Shown piece by piece: positions 11,121 to 22,720 of a DNA stretch of 64,000 nucleotides; position 1 is the stretch's first letter, and each line of letters starts with the position of its first letter. The stretch comes from Neoechinorhynchus agilis. Its lineage: Eukaryota; Acanthocephala. Position numbers and translations under genes: made by a program. Under the pieces are notes generated by a model that ran no database searches, was not told the origin of the DNA, and was given only the letters and a program-made list of their open reading frames with translations. The stretch is from positions 11,780,001-11,844,000 of the forward strand of contig CM121342.1 of the NCBI GenBank assembly GCA_051530055.1. Reading direction: 5' to 3'.

Positions 11121-11714
11121 AAACGGATCCAAGTTTTTATGCTTTTCTGCTCGGTATAAGTAGTTCAGAAGGTATAGTTCCCGGTGGCGCTTATATTAAA
11201 CGGACAGTGATGGAAGTTTGCATGAAAAACAATAATACTCACTTCTTCGATCCTGTAATTAAAGCGAACTCCTTTACTTCTACCTGGAAATGGACATAAG
11301 CAGAAACTCTTAAACTATTCAAGAATTGTTTTAAAGAAGGCGAATTCTAAGAATCTAATTATCCGATCTCCGCTAAAAGTCAAAGAATTTCCGATTTTCC
11401 ATCGGTCTTTACGATACATGTTACTATTTCGATAAATTACGTCCCAATTATTGTATTTATTTTCATTGAATGAAATTCGACGACTAAATTTTAATTTTTC
11501 CTTGTTTTCAAAATTTCGAAACTTCTGCTTTTTGAGCACATCATTAATTCAATAAATATTTTAGAAACTGTTACATCTATTCAATTCTAGAACTACAGGT
11601 TCATTAAGGCTTAAATTTTCTCGATCTAGTGACTTCTAGGACGATATGAAGCAAATGAAACCTTATACTGGGAAATAGTAAAATATTCTAATTCGTGAAC
11701 TCTTTTTCCTACAG

Positions 11715-11939
11715 ATGCTGAACACGCATGTGATAATCACAATTTTTTGGGTTTATGCCTAATCGAAGGTCGCAGCCAACGTATAAAATTTTAATTAAAA
11801 AGCGTATTTCAAGAGTTGCTGAAATAATTGGAAATCCCATGCATGAAGAAATGACTCCGATGAGACTCCGCAATAATCACAATGAACTATACCGCTGTCC
11901 AATACCTCGAAACGGTCTTCTGGACTTTTAATATCAATA
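11715..11939 (+). CDS. Candidate plus-strand terminal exons of an unknown gene
   Basis: After a good acceptor (TTTTTCCTACAG ending at 11714) the plus strand encodes AEHACDNHNFLGLCLIEGR. A possible 35-nt GT-AG intron (11781-11815) then joins in phase to LAEIIGNPMHEEMTPMRLR... ending NGLLDF and a stop at about 11931-11933. Frame agreement across the small intron and the composition favour real coding sequence, but no family is recognised and upstream exons are not secured. Confidence 0.35.
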
Positions 11940-12746
11940 AGCGTATCGCTTGGAATAAATTGGCTCGGTATTTTCTTGTACCTATTGGTATTGCGTGCCT
12001 TCGTCTAAATTATATGATTAATTTTTTATTCTTTTATTTTTAATTTACCGTTAATATGGGCAAATTTCGTCTGATTTTGTAACATTGGTTCATCCTTCGG
12101 CACACAAACAATCCATACAGACCTTTCTACAACGAATTTTTATCGAAACGAAACAAGTTCTGATCGTACCGCAGAATGTGGATTTTTTTCGAAAAAATAT
12201 TTCGAAAATTTCTGGCACATATCGAAAAATGATTTATCAAGTCTCTGAAGCGTGAACATGAATAGACGAGATTATCATTTTGTACAGACCATATCATCGA
12301 TAGCTTTAAATGGAGTCGGAATCTTCTGTGATGCTTGGCGAGTAAAACCCCTAAATTGCCGCATACAAACAAAATACTTGTAGACGAGGAACTTCGAGGC
12401 AGTTAAATAACCATCAGTTTTCTCCAATGGAATAAACTCACCGATCTTTGTATGTGTAAGATATCTGTATACATTTGCGACGGACAAAATTCCGAATCTT
12501 TTTTCTATTGGACAAGCCATTAATTTTATATCGCAACAGCGAACTTACAAATCGTGTTGGATATTCAAATGCGCATACTTTTTTTACGAATTTGCTTGCC
12601 TATTTTTAGGTGTTGAATCAACAAAAGAACGAATGCAATCGCACTAACATTTTCGGTAAATTTAAAAGCGAATTTTCTGCATTTTCGTGCCACTTCAAAG
12701 TATTTCTAAAATTTATTAATATGAAGATACGAAGTTATTAATTTAC

Positions 12747-12797
12747 CATCCTTGTTGACGACTCTGCCCATCGTCCACAATCGTCCGTCGGCACAAA
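12747..12797 (-). CDS. Candidate 51-nt internal exon, minus strand
   Basis: Bounded by a strong acceptor (TTCTTTGCAG, exon from 12797) and a donor (GATG|GTAAAT, exon end 12747), it encodes CADGRLWTMGRVVNKDG. It is open in this frame and flanked by noncoding AT-rich sequence. Probably part of the same unrecognised minus-strand gene as the neighbouring candidates. Confidence 0.4.
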
Positions 12798-13879
12798 CTG
12801 CAAAGAAAATGTTTGTTTTTTAGAGACAAGAGTGTTCATTTTGTAATTTTCGTAATGAAAAGACTTAAGAGCAAATTGTGCATAAAAAATATTACATATA
12901 TGGTGAAATGTATTAAAAGGTCTGTAGAAAATAAATTAAAATATTTCTTTTTGCGTTGATATAAAAGATTAATTAGAAAATTTTCCAATCAGATCAAATA
13001 TCATTATGATCGTCTTGGTTTAATTATTGAAATTTTTTAACGTATGATATCTATAAAGTTTTTAAAATTTTAAATAACCAATGACTCTTTAAAGAAAGTG
13101 ATACAGGCTTGATTTGCGTTATTCATATACTTTGATGCTTAATAAAATCGCCAAGAGGAGAGAAAAAGTAACTGCCAATTAAGTAATAGAGAATCGATAA
13201 ATTCGCAGTTATAGTAACAACTAAAAAGTCTTAATAGATTTGGTCGTTATTTTTCATGGGTTTTGGTTGATTTAAATCAACTTTAAAATTCAGTTCCCTG
13301 TTCTAGCGTTTCATGTTATACCAGTCATTTATTCCGAAGAAGTAATCTAATGCAATCTTCGCGCATTAAAGTGCGATATATAGAATTTCCATAAATTTTG
13401 TGAGGGAATTTATCCACATTACGAATGGTCGTATTATTGTTACCGTACTTTGTGGTTAGCAATATGTAATAAAAATACGCATCAAGAGTCAAGTTTTCGC
13501 GTGAATTTTAGCTGGATTTTTAAAAAACATTGATTGCAAAAGTAAAGGGTAATCATGTTTGAAATTAGTACTTGAGTATAACTTAGTTTGTGTTTGATGC
13601 AGGTTTTGTTGATGTGGGCCCTAAGAAATACGAGTGAGTTAATTCGCAAAATAAGTCTGCCCAAATCTTTATAACTGTTTATTTAAATTTAGACGTTTCA
13701 TATTTTCTTTTATGATAACGATAGCATTTTCTTCGAATCGCGAAAGTGATTTCGTTATATGCTCTTAAAATCCTTACCTATCTACGAAGAAAACTGACCT
13801 CAACGTGTTTTGATAGAAATAGGCGATGACAAAAGTGCCAGGAAATACTTTGCAGCTACAAGGATAATGTCATAATCGA

Positions 13880-14244
13880 GAGCACCAGACATCATCAAAA
13901 GCACTAACGTGATCTTCGTTGCCCGTCTTATAATTCGACATTTTCGCCAAATTCGTACACAACCTTAGAGGAGTGTCCATGTCCTATACATAGTTTACTA
14001 AAACAGAGAATAGGAATTTAGATAGATATCTAACGTTTCTCGTCGGCACGTAAAATTGACCAATATAAATATAAAACTCCAATGCAGTGTTGATTGTAGG
14101 CGGTTGAGCATTAGAAACGAAAGGTGGCTCAAATTCAAATTTAATTGAATCATACGTTCGTGCCTGCATATGCATCAAAAGGCGCCCGTCAATCCTTTCC
14201 ATCGATCGAATCCAATTTCGTTCAAATCTATAGGTATTTCGCAC
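13880..14244 (-). CDS. Candidate exons of an unrecognised minus-strand gene
   Basis: The frame from 14244 (IKFEFEPPFVSNAQPPTI, EFYIYIGQFYVPTRN) ends at 13984. Beyond an AG at about 13977 a second open frame contains LCTNLAKMSNYKTGNEDH, whose SNYK motif matches the exon at 11.0 kb. Boundaries are ambiguous because more than one frame is open. No family recognised. Confidence 0.3.
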
Positions 14245-16463
14245 ATGGCCAATTAATAAGCAACAAAAAAGCTAAAACATTTATTTTCAGAAATTTTTGA
14301 ATTGTTTGCATTACATATAGTTTTATAGTAAGCGGCATTCTGTAAAATCAGTGCCAACCGTCGAAATGCATTCAGGTTGTCATGGACCAATGAGCGCAAA
14401 AATGACTTTAATCAAGAGAAAAAATTAAAAAAATGTCTCTGCGCAAATCAAACCCAAAAAGCAAAATCACAATTTAGAAAAACAAGTTTAAAATCCATTT
14501 TTTGGCTATATTGTTAAAAAGATATATGCAGTCAGGAATTAAAATGCGAGCAAAAACAATGGAAATTTATAGTGCACATTGTTCAGCGGACGAAGATTAA
14601 TTCGTGAGAATAATTTACCGCTCCTCAAATTCACGTTTTTCGGTGCGAAATCAAGTTAAATTTTTATTTCGATGCAGTCGTTGCTCAAAACTCAATGTAT
14701 CTCAAAGTGTCAAAATTCATGAAAAAACAATTTTTGGATATAAAAGCGATAAATAATGACTTATAAGGCGTTAAACTGAAATTTTGATAAATTTCTTTAA
14801 GGTTTGCGGTAAAACTTATCGAGAACGACTTTTTTTCACAGATTGAATCGATGCAGTGCAATAATTTAAGCACCTACTCTTCCTGATTTTTTGAAAAAAC
14901 TTGAAGTCACTAAACACTTACTAAATAAATCACCATCGCAAGGAGATGGCGGATACGATCAACATCTTTGAGTGTGGACGCGATTCGTAAAGTTTAAGTA
15001 GAAGAATTAGCCTTTACTTTACTCAATCGTGCATTTGATATCTATCTATGGCAATTGATAGAGCATTAAAAATTCTATTCTCAAGCGACAACGATCTTAT
15101 CCTTCTCTAGCGAATGAATTGTGCAAATCTTGGTGGCACTTAGTTTCAAATTGACATTAATCACGCGGATATGCTGCACCAGTGTCACTATTGAGGATTT
15201 CATAAATGTGTAATTGGTATCGGTTGATAAATAAAACATGCATTTAATCTCAGTTGCAGAATAATTTTTATTTTTTTTATTGTTCATGGACTTTTGGCTG
15301 CAAATAATAAGCCAAGTTATTAATGGCAGTAATTCATATTCAACTCACGTAACAATTAACTTTAGAATTCGCATGACAAACTTGAGAATGAAACGACGAT
15401 TGTAATCACGGCTGTTTTGATTTAATTAAAATCTTCGAAGTTGAATAACGCGTACTTTTCAATTCTTGTTTAAAGCAACAATCATAAGTGCGTAATCTCC
15501 CCCTATGATCTTCTTTGATCTACCGCGCTAATTTTTGCAGCCAATAAATGAAGAGGAGAAAATTAACAAATATTACGATGTGCGCATGTAAGCAAAGATT
15601 TTACGATAATGTACCCGCAATTTAAAAGAGAGCTTCACCTCGGGCCCATTTACGGAAACAGGCGGTGGTTTTGTTGTTCGTACTGGAAATGAAATCAAAA
15701 GCGCTGCAGTGTTTGCTGAGATGGCGAGCTAATAAACATAAACGAAGTCGTTAATATCACCCGGAACTTGCGTATGTTTGACCAAGCAATTAATTGCTTA
15801 ATCTGGGTCACTTTAAACTGTGGATTGCTAAAATAATGTTTGATTTTTGTTGCGTTTTAAATGGAAAAATAGTAGACCGTTGAGCGTGGACTTTTCCATA
15901 TAAAAATAGGAAGTTATTAAACTGGCGCGTTTGATCAATCGTTCGCAGGTTCATAAGCTCTTTTATCTACTTCCGTTCTTAATTTAAAACCTTATTTTTA
16001 AACTGTATATAGACAAAAATAAGCTTTTTAATATATATATATTGTGATGGGTTGTTTGTGGCTAAAAATACGTCAAACTTCAATCTTTTCAACTTCAAGA
16101 AGAAACAGATAAAATTTGTCCGCTTGATTGCTTTAACACTTTTAGGTGTTATCTCTTGCACTTCAAAAGAAGACATTTTTGCATTTGTCTACTTCGAACC
16201 ACTACCCTTTATTTCCGCCGCCTCGCTTTCACAACGCACGTGTGCGAAACGCACCAATAAGAAACGAGAACGATAATTTCGAACGTACTTCCTCTTCTGA
16301 GGCCTACGCATTTTATGAGAGCAACGAGTGCAACTTTCCTCACACTGCCAAAGTGTGCTTTCCAGTACCGCCTTTACATGCCACTTTCGAAGTTGTGATT
16401 TAGCACCAGCCGTAAACCGCTCCACTCTCGTTTTAGCCACTTCTTGAATTCTCAGTTTGTAAA
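14245..16463. other. Upstream region of the T-box gene; no gene recognised
   Basis: About 2.2 kb of AT-rich sequence with short frames only (for example 15287-15081 minus). An (AT)n run lies near 16030-16042. It probably holds regulatory sequence for the T-box gene, but no specific site was identified. Confidence 0.35.
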
Positions 16464-18257
16464 ATGACAGCTTACGTGCCCAGTAACAGTTCTACTGATA
16501 AGGTGTCGGTACCAACAGTTCCTAAATGTGAAAATGACACCGCTCCCGGCAAGGATATCTTTGCCGACTACCAACATTTTCAACAATCTTCATCCTATGT
16601 CAATCCGCAAGCTCTCAATGCATATGCACAAGTGTATGGTAACCAATTTTTCGCAAATGCCTACGACCAACTGCAATATCAATTCCATCAGCCTCATCAT
16701 CAAATGACTTATAATGCTGAAAACATGGCAGGATCGGGTTTTTATGATGAAGGTGAGCATGCAGACTTGTCCATTTGCGAATTTAACTCCATAATTAAAA
16801 AATTTACAGGTTTTTCCCATCGGAGACAGTACGTCGCGCCTGCTCACCCCGTGATGAATTATTCCTCAGGAACAAATGTGACTGGTGACACCGCAAATAA
16901 CAGATATCAAGTCACTAACACATCCGAAGATATTCAAATTGAGTTGGACGATGCAGAATTATGGAAAAAATTTCATTCTATTGGAACAGAAATGATTATA
17001 ACAAAATCTGGAAGGTAAGTGGGCGTTTCGCAAGGATTGCGCAATTTATTTTTTCGCAAACATGAGATTGTAGTAATTTGCATTTGACTTTCAATTGCCG
17101 ATTCCTCAAAGAACACGACTAATTGCTCTATTTCGATTTTAATTAACAAAGATCTGTATGGCGATAGGAGCCAGATCAAATGCACGAAACATTAGTTTTT
17201 TATTGCTAAAAGTGACAAAAATTGTTCTTAATATTAATCTTAATTTTTAATTGGCCAATTTAACTCTAAAACAATTTCAATTTAGACGAATATTTCCAAC
17301 GTTAAAACTAAAAATCAAAGGTCTTGACCCAGATACCAAATACATTGTTGCCATCGATATCTTACCATATGATGACAATCGATACAAATATAACAATAAT
17401 TCATGGATGATTACAGGAAAAGCAGAGCCTCATATTCAAAATTTTCCGTATATACATCCAGAATCTCCCGTTTCCGGGTCTCAGTTAATGAAACAACCTC
17501 TATCATTCAAAAAATTGAAAGTAACAAACAATCCATCTGCTCAAGGACAGGTTTATTTCTTGATTTTTCGTTCCGCCGTACACTTAGAGAAATCGTTTTA
17601 GATTGTTTTGAATTCGCTTCACAAATACAATCCCCGAATTAATATTTTCAAATATGACGATCTAACTGGATCGTCGACGTGTGTTCACTCGTGCAGTTTC
17701 GTTGAAACTATTTTTATTGCAGTAACTGCATATCAGAATGAAGCGGTTACAAATTTAAAAATTGATCACAATCCATTCGCTAAAGGATTTAGAGAAAATC
17801 ACCGAAGGTTGCACCTTGCATGTTTACATAAGAAATTAACCTTCTCTTTTTTGGTTAGGGACAGGACTTTGAAGCGGGACTATCGAACCGTATATGGACA
17901 ACCGGAAGAGGATCAGAATAAACGTGCGAGAATTGGTGAGTTAATTTTATTTTCGAGACATTGAGAAAACCTGATCATTTTCGACACGGCATCTGCCCAC
18001 TTGACTAACAAATGAGCAGATACGTGCAATTAAAATTGGGAAATTTTGCAGCGAAGCGTTATGAAGTGACTTTAGATTTGCCGAAGCTTAAATAACTCGT
18101 ATATTTAGAAACATACGAACAACGAAGAACTCGGTTAACCTCCAATTATCAATATCTTCCTCCGTCGGTTATCACGACCGGATTGATGAACCATTCGCAG
18201 AACTCAAATGCTGCAAATGCGTACATGGTACATCAACATCAAAGAGGCTGGCGATGA
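16464..18257 (+). CDS. T-box transcription factor, six exons
   Basis: Exons 16464-16752, 16810-17014, 17286-17550, 17602-17807, 17859-17935 and 18109-18257 total 1191 nt (396 residues plus stop), joined through GT-AG introns of 57, 271, 51, 51 and 173 nt. After a Tyr/Gln/Asn-rich N-terminus of about 140 residues, the T-box DNA-binding domain reads [20 protein letters not shown], then [28 protein letters not shown], the LTNN-like KVTNN motif, [34 protein letters not shown] short C-terminal tail ([16 protein letters not shown]) follows. T-box proteins are nuclear sequence-specific regulators of embryonic patterning. The text is closest to the Tbx15/18/22 and Tbx20 groups ([19 protein letters not shown]...VAID), but I do not assign an orthologue. 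The first intron is a multiple of three and open, so retention would be in frame. The C-terminus is much shorter than in most family members. Confidence 0.9.
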
Positions 18258-18316
18258 GTACGAAATTAAATTATCAGCTTTGTATAATCCCGTCATTTCA
18301 CTCAAAATTGTATCTT

Positions 18317-18322
18317 AATAAA
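18317..18322 (+). terminator. Polyadenylation signal of the T-box gene
   Basis: AATAAA lies 60 nt after the predicted stop codon, at the expected distance for 3' end formation. Confidence 0.6.
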
Positions 18323-19333
18323 CCTAATTTTTTCAAAACCATCGCGAGTGCTTAAATAAATGGGCAAGATCAAAATATCGGTAACGAGTAACGAGAAGAA
18401 AATAATTTCAAGTGGACATCCTTACCGATAAACGAGTAGCTCTGTGATTTGTCGGCATTTCAGGGAAAACCTTCATTATTGCGCAATTATCATATAAGCA
18501 GACACCTTCGGGTGTTAGTACTTTAAAGAGTTTAGGTAGAAAGCAAAGCAATTAAGGTTAAAGAAGATAATTTTGAGCGTTATCTAAAAGTACAGATAAT
18601 CGAATTTTATTCACTTTTTGCGTGCGTTTTGCTCTTAATCCCTTGAGGTACCTTGCAAGAATCAAATGATTTATTTTACTGTATCGCGTCTTTAAAACAA
18701 TACCAAAAGTGCACATACCGAACTTTCAATAATGTACAAAGGTTGTAAACATTTATTACACATTATCAACATACAAATAATAGAACTGCGGAATCAGACG
18801 AATATTGTTTGAAGCTATAAAGAAATTGCTTTATAGATCGATTAGCTAACAAATAGGTGACCTAAACAATGCCAAAGTAGTGCAAAATTATTTAAGAAAT
18901 ATTTATAATCGGGTGAAGATTTCCACGAATCTTTTTCCAATTATATTTTTCAGCCAAGGTCGCGATCTGATAAGAAATTGATTCACATCATTACGCGATT
19001 CAACCAATCAGAATCAGTATTTGCTTTCCGTGCTCATCCACATTTAATTAATTTATTCTACACTCAAATTTGATACCATTTGACCTAAACATTTTCTCAA
19101 TTAATGCTGCACTTTCAACCGAGCATTCATCGAGAATGTTTCGATGCGAGATAAAAAATCTAAGAAAATATAAATAATATTGATGGATTTTGTGTATCGT
19201 CAACCTCTGTTACTTCATAAAAGCACTTTGGATCTAGAATAATTGCAAAGAAGAATTATTTATTACCGAAATTGATAAATATATTGTAAAATTGAATTTT
19301 CATGGGTGTCCATGCATTCATCGGCCTCGACAG
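18323..19333. other. No gene recognised
   Basis: AT-rich sequence downstream of the T-box gene; no convincing frame, repeat or RNA gene. Confidence 0.4.
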
Positions 19334-19606
19334 TTAGGAATTCCGATTTGAAAACCGCACAATTTCGTTTAAAATTCTAAGCATTTCATCATTTTTTAAA
19401 AGCCACAAAATTTGTTCAACAGAACTAATATCTAAAAAGCGAAAATCCACATTAATGGCCAGTCGTAGATCATTGTTGTTGTATGTTGTTTTCACACAAA
19501 GCAGCGTATTTTGACTGCTGATCTTCTTTATAGTTAAACACTGCGTATATATATTCATTTTAATTGGCGATAGATTATGGAAGCTCGTCTTTGATATTCC
19601 CCTCAA
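19334..19606 (-). CDS. Unrecognised 90-residue open frame
   Basis: The minus-strand frame (LRLAINVDFRFLDISSVEQI... LRILNEIVRF) has protein-like hydrophobic spacing, but no partner exons and no family match. It may be a single exon or chance. Confidence 0.25.
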   Translation of the reverse strand: MRGISKTSFHNLSPIKMNIYTQCLTIKKISSQNTLLCVKTTYNNNDLRLAINVDFRFLDISSVEQILWLLKNDEMLRILNEIVRFSNRNS

Positions 19607-19844
19607 AACATTGACAAACGCATCTATAGATAGAATAGTGAATTACTGTTTAAGTTTAATAATAATGTATTTAAATGTCCTGTTATGCTTACAAAGCAGT
19701 TACAATTACATAAAAACAACGACCGTGGTTAAGGAGTTTTTGAGGTCGGAAATTTGTCAGTCATTGCACAGAAAACCCGTTGATTGGCTGAAATAAAAAA
19801 TATTTTTTGTGTCGATATGTGAGGTACCGGGCAATGTGATTGGA

Positions 19845-19975
19845 ATTATTGGTTAGGTCTACACCCGGAAAATGATTATTTATTAAAGACGTTTCGAAAC
19901 TGATGATGCACCCGACGATGTTCGAAACGTCCTTATTAAATAATCATTTTCCGGGTGCAGACCTAAACAATAATT
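19845..19975 (+). ncRNA. Near-palindromic PLE-type terminal repeat with hammerhead core
   Basis: Arms of about 55 nt (19845-19899 and 19921-19975; ACCCGGAAAATGATTATT against AATAATCATTTTCCGGGT) enclose CTGATGA (19900-19906), a hairpin-capable CACCCGACG segment, and GAAAC (19924-19928). The order CUGAUGA, stem II, GAAA is the catalytic core of hammerhead ribozymes, which are documented in PLE terminal repeats. Related copies lie at 20.1 (minus), 30.7 and 58.4 kb. Stems I and III could not be confirmed by eye. Confidence 0.65.
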
Positions 19976-20069
19976 GGAGTATTTTTTGTTTTGAAACGAA
20001 AATTAGAAAGAAGATGATGATGGTTCACTTCTCAATATTTTGGTTAGAATTATTATTTAGAAGTCTCTA

Positions 20070-20140
20070 CACAGTAAATAATTTATTATTGAAAACCTTT
20101 CGAAATATCGTCGGTTTCATTATCAGTTTGTTAGATATTA
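20070..20140 (-). ncRNA. Second copy of the hammerhead-like PLE terminus
   Basis: On the minus strand CTGATAA (20126-20120) is followed by AACCGACG and CGAAA (GAAA at 20101-20098), in the same AACAAACTGATAATG context as the 58.4-kb copy. The flanking GTAAATAATTTATTATTG resembles the arms of the 19.8-kb copy. The core has a G-to-A change in CTGATGA. Confidence 0.5.
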
Positions 20141-20347
20141 ATAAACGCTTCAAAAAATTATTTAGCATTATTTCAACTATCAATTATCGTCCAAATGAGT
20201 AAATTGTTAATAAATCGCTTTGCTTTAACGATATTAGTTATAGAAAATATAAAATGAAGTTCAGGTCAATGGAAGGCGCATTTTTAAACACTTACAAGCA
20301 ATCTTAGGTCCGATTCCACCAAGTTGAAGACAATTAAATCGTGTCTC

Positions 20348-21825
20348 ATGGAGCCAAATGTTAAACTCAGTCTTGAAAACGAGCTTTCCACGGCCAAAAA
20401 AAGACATCGCGAACTGCGTTCATATCGCCTACAATCGACGCTACTGACGCAAACATCTTGAACGCGCCACTTATCCATCACGCTCAACCTGAGAAGACCA
20501 CCGTCGGGCTCCAACGCGTTTCTACTGGCGTGTGTTCGGTTTGCGGTAAGTCTTTAAATTAACCAATTTCGGGTTTTTGTTTGCCCATGGTCCCCGGGAT
20601 CTCCGCTGTAGCGGGTCAGGTTCTCCACTAAAATCAACCGATTTGTTTATGGCCGGGACCTCTCAGATCACCACTAACGATATTTCGATACCTGATATCG
20701 TGCGCTATGCTTCGGAGCATCATTGTGTGACCTCACAAAAAGAAGGTGGGATTCGTCCCACTGCAGGAAAAATTTCTGTAAATGTATCACAAAGAAAATC
20801 GGGCAGCAATTTCGCCTAGTCCAACTGGGCTGCTGCACATCCTGCGAGGCGGAAGCTATTGTCCACGCGCTCCGAAACTTTACTACGAGGAGCTCAGAGC
20901 CGTGCGCGATTCTTAAGTGTGATTTTCAAATGCCTTTAACTCTCTCAATAGAGAAAGCCTGTTCTGTGCAATTAGGGATTACGCACCAAAAGCCTTCCAG
21001 TATTTTCTTAATACCAACGGGACGGCGACTCCTTTGCTTTTCGAAGACCACCTCATTTGGTCCGAAAGAGGAGTGCAACAAGGAGATCTTCTCGGTCCAA
21101 TCGCATTCTCCCTAACAGTAAATTTAATGGCGCACTCTCTCCATTCCAGCTTTAACGCTTGGTACTTGGATGACGCTACGCTCAAAGGCGATCCCTCCGT
21201 TGTACTGCGCGATTTGGAGACGCTGATTAGGGAGACCTCGAGAATAGGCATTGCGCTCAATGCTGGAAAGTGTGAGCTACTAATATTAAATATCGAGGAC
21301 GTCTCCAAAGTCTAGGAGCTAATGGATGGATTCGAGGCCGTAACTCCAGAACGAGGATCGCCGTGTCCTTAAGGCGGCGACATGGTATTGTTTGCCGAAA
21401 GTCAGGAGGAAGGTTCTCGCTCCATTCTGAGATCGATAGCGTAATTTCTCGGGCGTTTAGAACGGCGAACTTCCCCAACACCTTGGAACCCGTCCATCTT
21501 TGTCGACTAGACGATCGTCGACCTGACGGAATTTCGGTCTCTCCGTGGCGGGAGGGCAAATGCCTTCTCTGGGACGCCATGTGTGTGTGGACACCCTCGC
21601 AGTACTCTCGAAATCGCTGGAGGTGCAGCCAGTGCAGCGAAAGGGGGAAGGTACGAAAATATAGAGAATTAGCAAGGGCCCACTATTTTGTCCTCGCCAA
21701 AGTAGAGACGTGTGGGGCCCATCTTTGTCGACTAGACGGTCGTCGACCTGACGGAATTTCGGTCTTTCCGTGGCGGAAGGGCAAATACCTTCTCTGGGAT
21801 GCCACGTGTGTGAGCACTGCTGTAT
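20348..21825 (+). mobile_element. RLE-type LINE (family 1), internally deleted copy
   Basis: The copy is near-identical to 41924-43712. It begins ATGGAGCCAAATG, has the N-terminal zinc-knuckle region (CSVCGKS), part of the reverse transcriptase (GVQQGDLLGPIAFSLTV; YLDDATLKGD) and the C-terminal CCHC/endonuclease region (RRPDGISV, LLWDA). About 670 bp present at 42278-42947 are missing here near 20710. The RT-to-C-terminus segment is shortened by about 680 bp relative to the 54-kb copy. The LDGRRPDG...LLWDATC segment is present twice (about 21491-21590 and 21718-21812). It is not autonomous. Confidence 0.8.
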
Positions 21826-21960
21826 TTCGCAAACCCAACGTGCCTTGGAGACCACCGCATTGGTCCAGTCATCAACCAATGAGGAGCAAGATCTCAGCGG
21901 TAACTTCGTATTTCCGGAGAGCCTTTCTAATGTCATCCACTTATGCAACATCGCATAGAT
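21826..21960 (+). mobile_element. Short PLE reverse transcriptase fragment
   Basis: RKPNVPWRPPHWSSHQP followed by KISAVTSYFRRA matches the region after the RT core in the PLEs at 25.4-27.9 kb (RKPGIPWGPPHWSSHQP, KITAATSYFKRA). It is about 70 percent similar by eye, so it belongs to a different or older subfamily. It directly abuts the LINE fragment. Confidence 0.7.
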
Positions 21961-22324
21961 TTTGAAGGCACGGAATTTATAGAGGGAGCTAAATCTTTGA
22001 AGGCATCTTGTTCTTGAGGCCTTGCACACATCTCTACGGCTAATACAATGGAATGCAATAAAGCGAATTTTTGTTTAAAACTACCTGCTCGTGATGTTGT
22101 TAAAATCAATAGATCACGCGATAAAGTGCAGGGTTTACGGGCGGCCACACTGTCCCCGAACCTTGGAAGTAGCAAATCTGTCAACCCGAGCCTATTGACA
22201 AAGCACGGAAAAGAACCATAACCAAAAACATTTTTAGATTATTAATAAGGCGAGGTTTCCTCTTTCGAAATATTTCAGTACAACAAAATGATTTTTAACC
22301 GGGATTATCTTTACCACAATTCAA

Positions 22325-22720
22325 AAAATACCCAATAAGATTATTCTTTTTTTACCATACACGGCTGAATGGATACGCAGTCCACCGATTTCGTTCTGGA
22401 AGGCGCTAATCCGCGCTCAATGCCCATGGTGCAGCCAGTGCAGCGGAACGGAGGAAGGTACGAAAATATAGGGATTTAGCAAGGGGTCACTATTTTGCCC
22501 CATTCGGAGTAGAGACGTATGGAGCGCTTGGCAGCTCGGCACTCACTCTGCTCCAGGATCCCTCGAAGAAATGGAGAGAAACGACCGGCGACGCACGAGC
22601 AGGTGTATTCCTGCGACAAAATATCTCCCTCGCAGTACAACGAGGAAATGCTGCAAGCGTGATAGCGACAGTCGAGGAAGGAGAGAAGCTAAGATTTTGC
22701 GGACGGTGGTGATTGTTAGA
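22325..22720 (+). mobile_element. SINE tail fused to a diverged 3' end of LINE family 1
   Basis: 22325-22432 matches the SINE tail (AAGATTATTCTTTTTT..., TTCGTTCTGGAAGGCGC). From about 22430 to 22715 the C-terminal part of LINE family 1 follows (GTACGAAAATATAGGG; encoded TGDARAGVFLRQNISLAVQRG, with the terminal Trp codon and stop TGGTGA). This is the 3' tail of the element, 5'-truncated and noticeably more diverged than the 34- and 56-kb copies. Confidence 0.7.

Noticed and set aside
9665-14244. Deoxyribonuclease II family gene
   Set aside because: Considered because of the number of small exons, but no HTKG or HSKW catalytic motif is visible on either strand.
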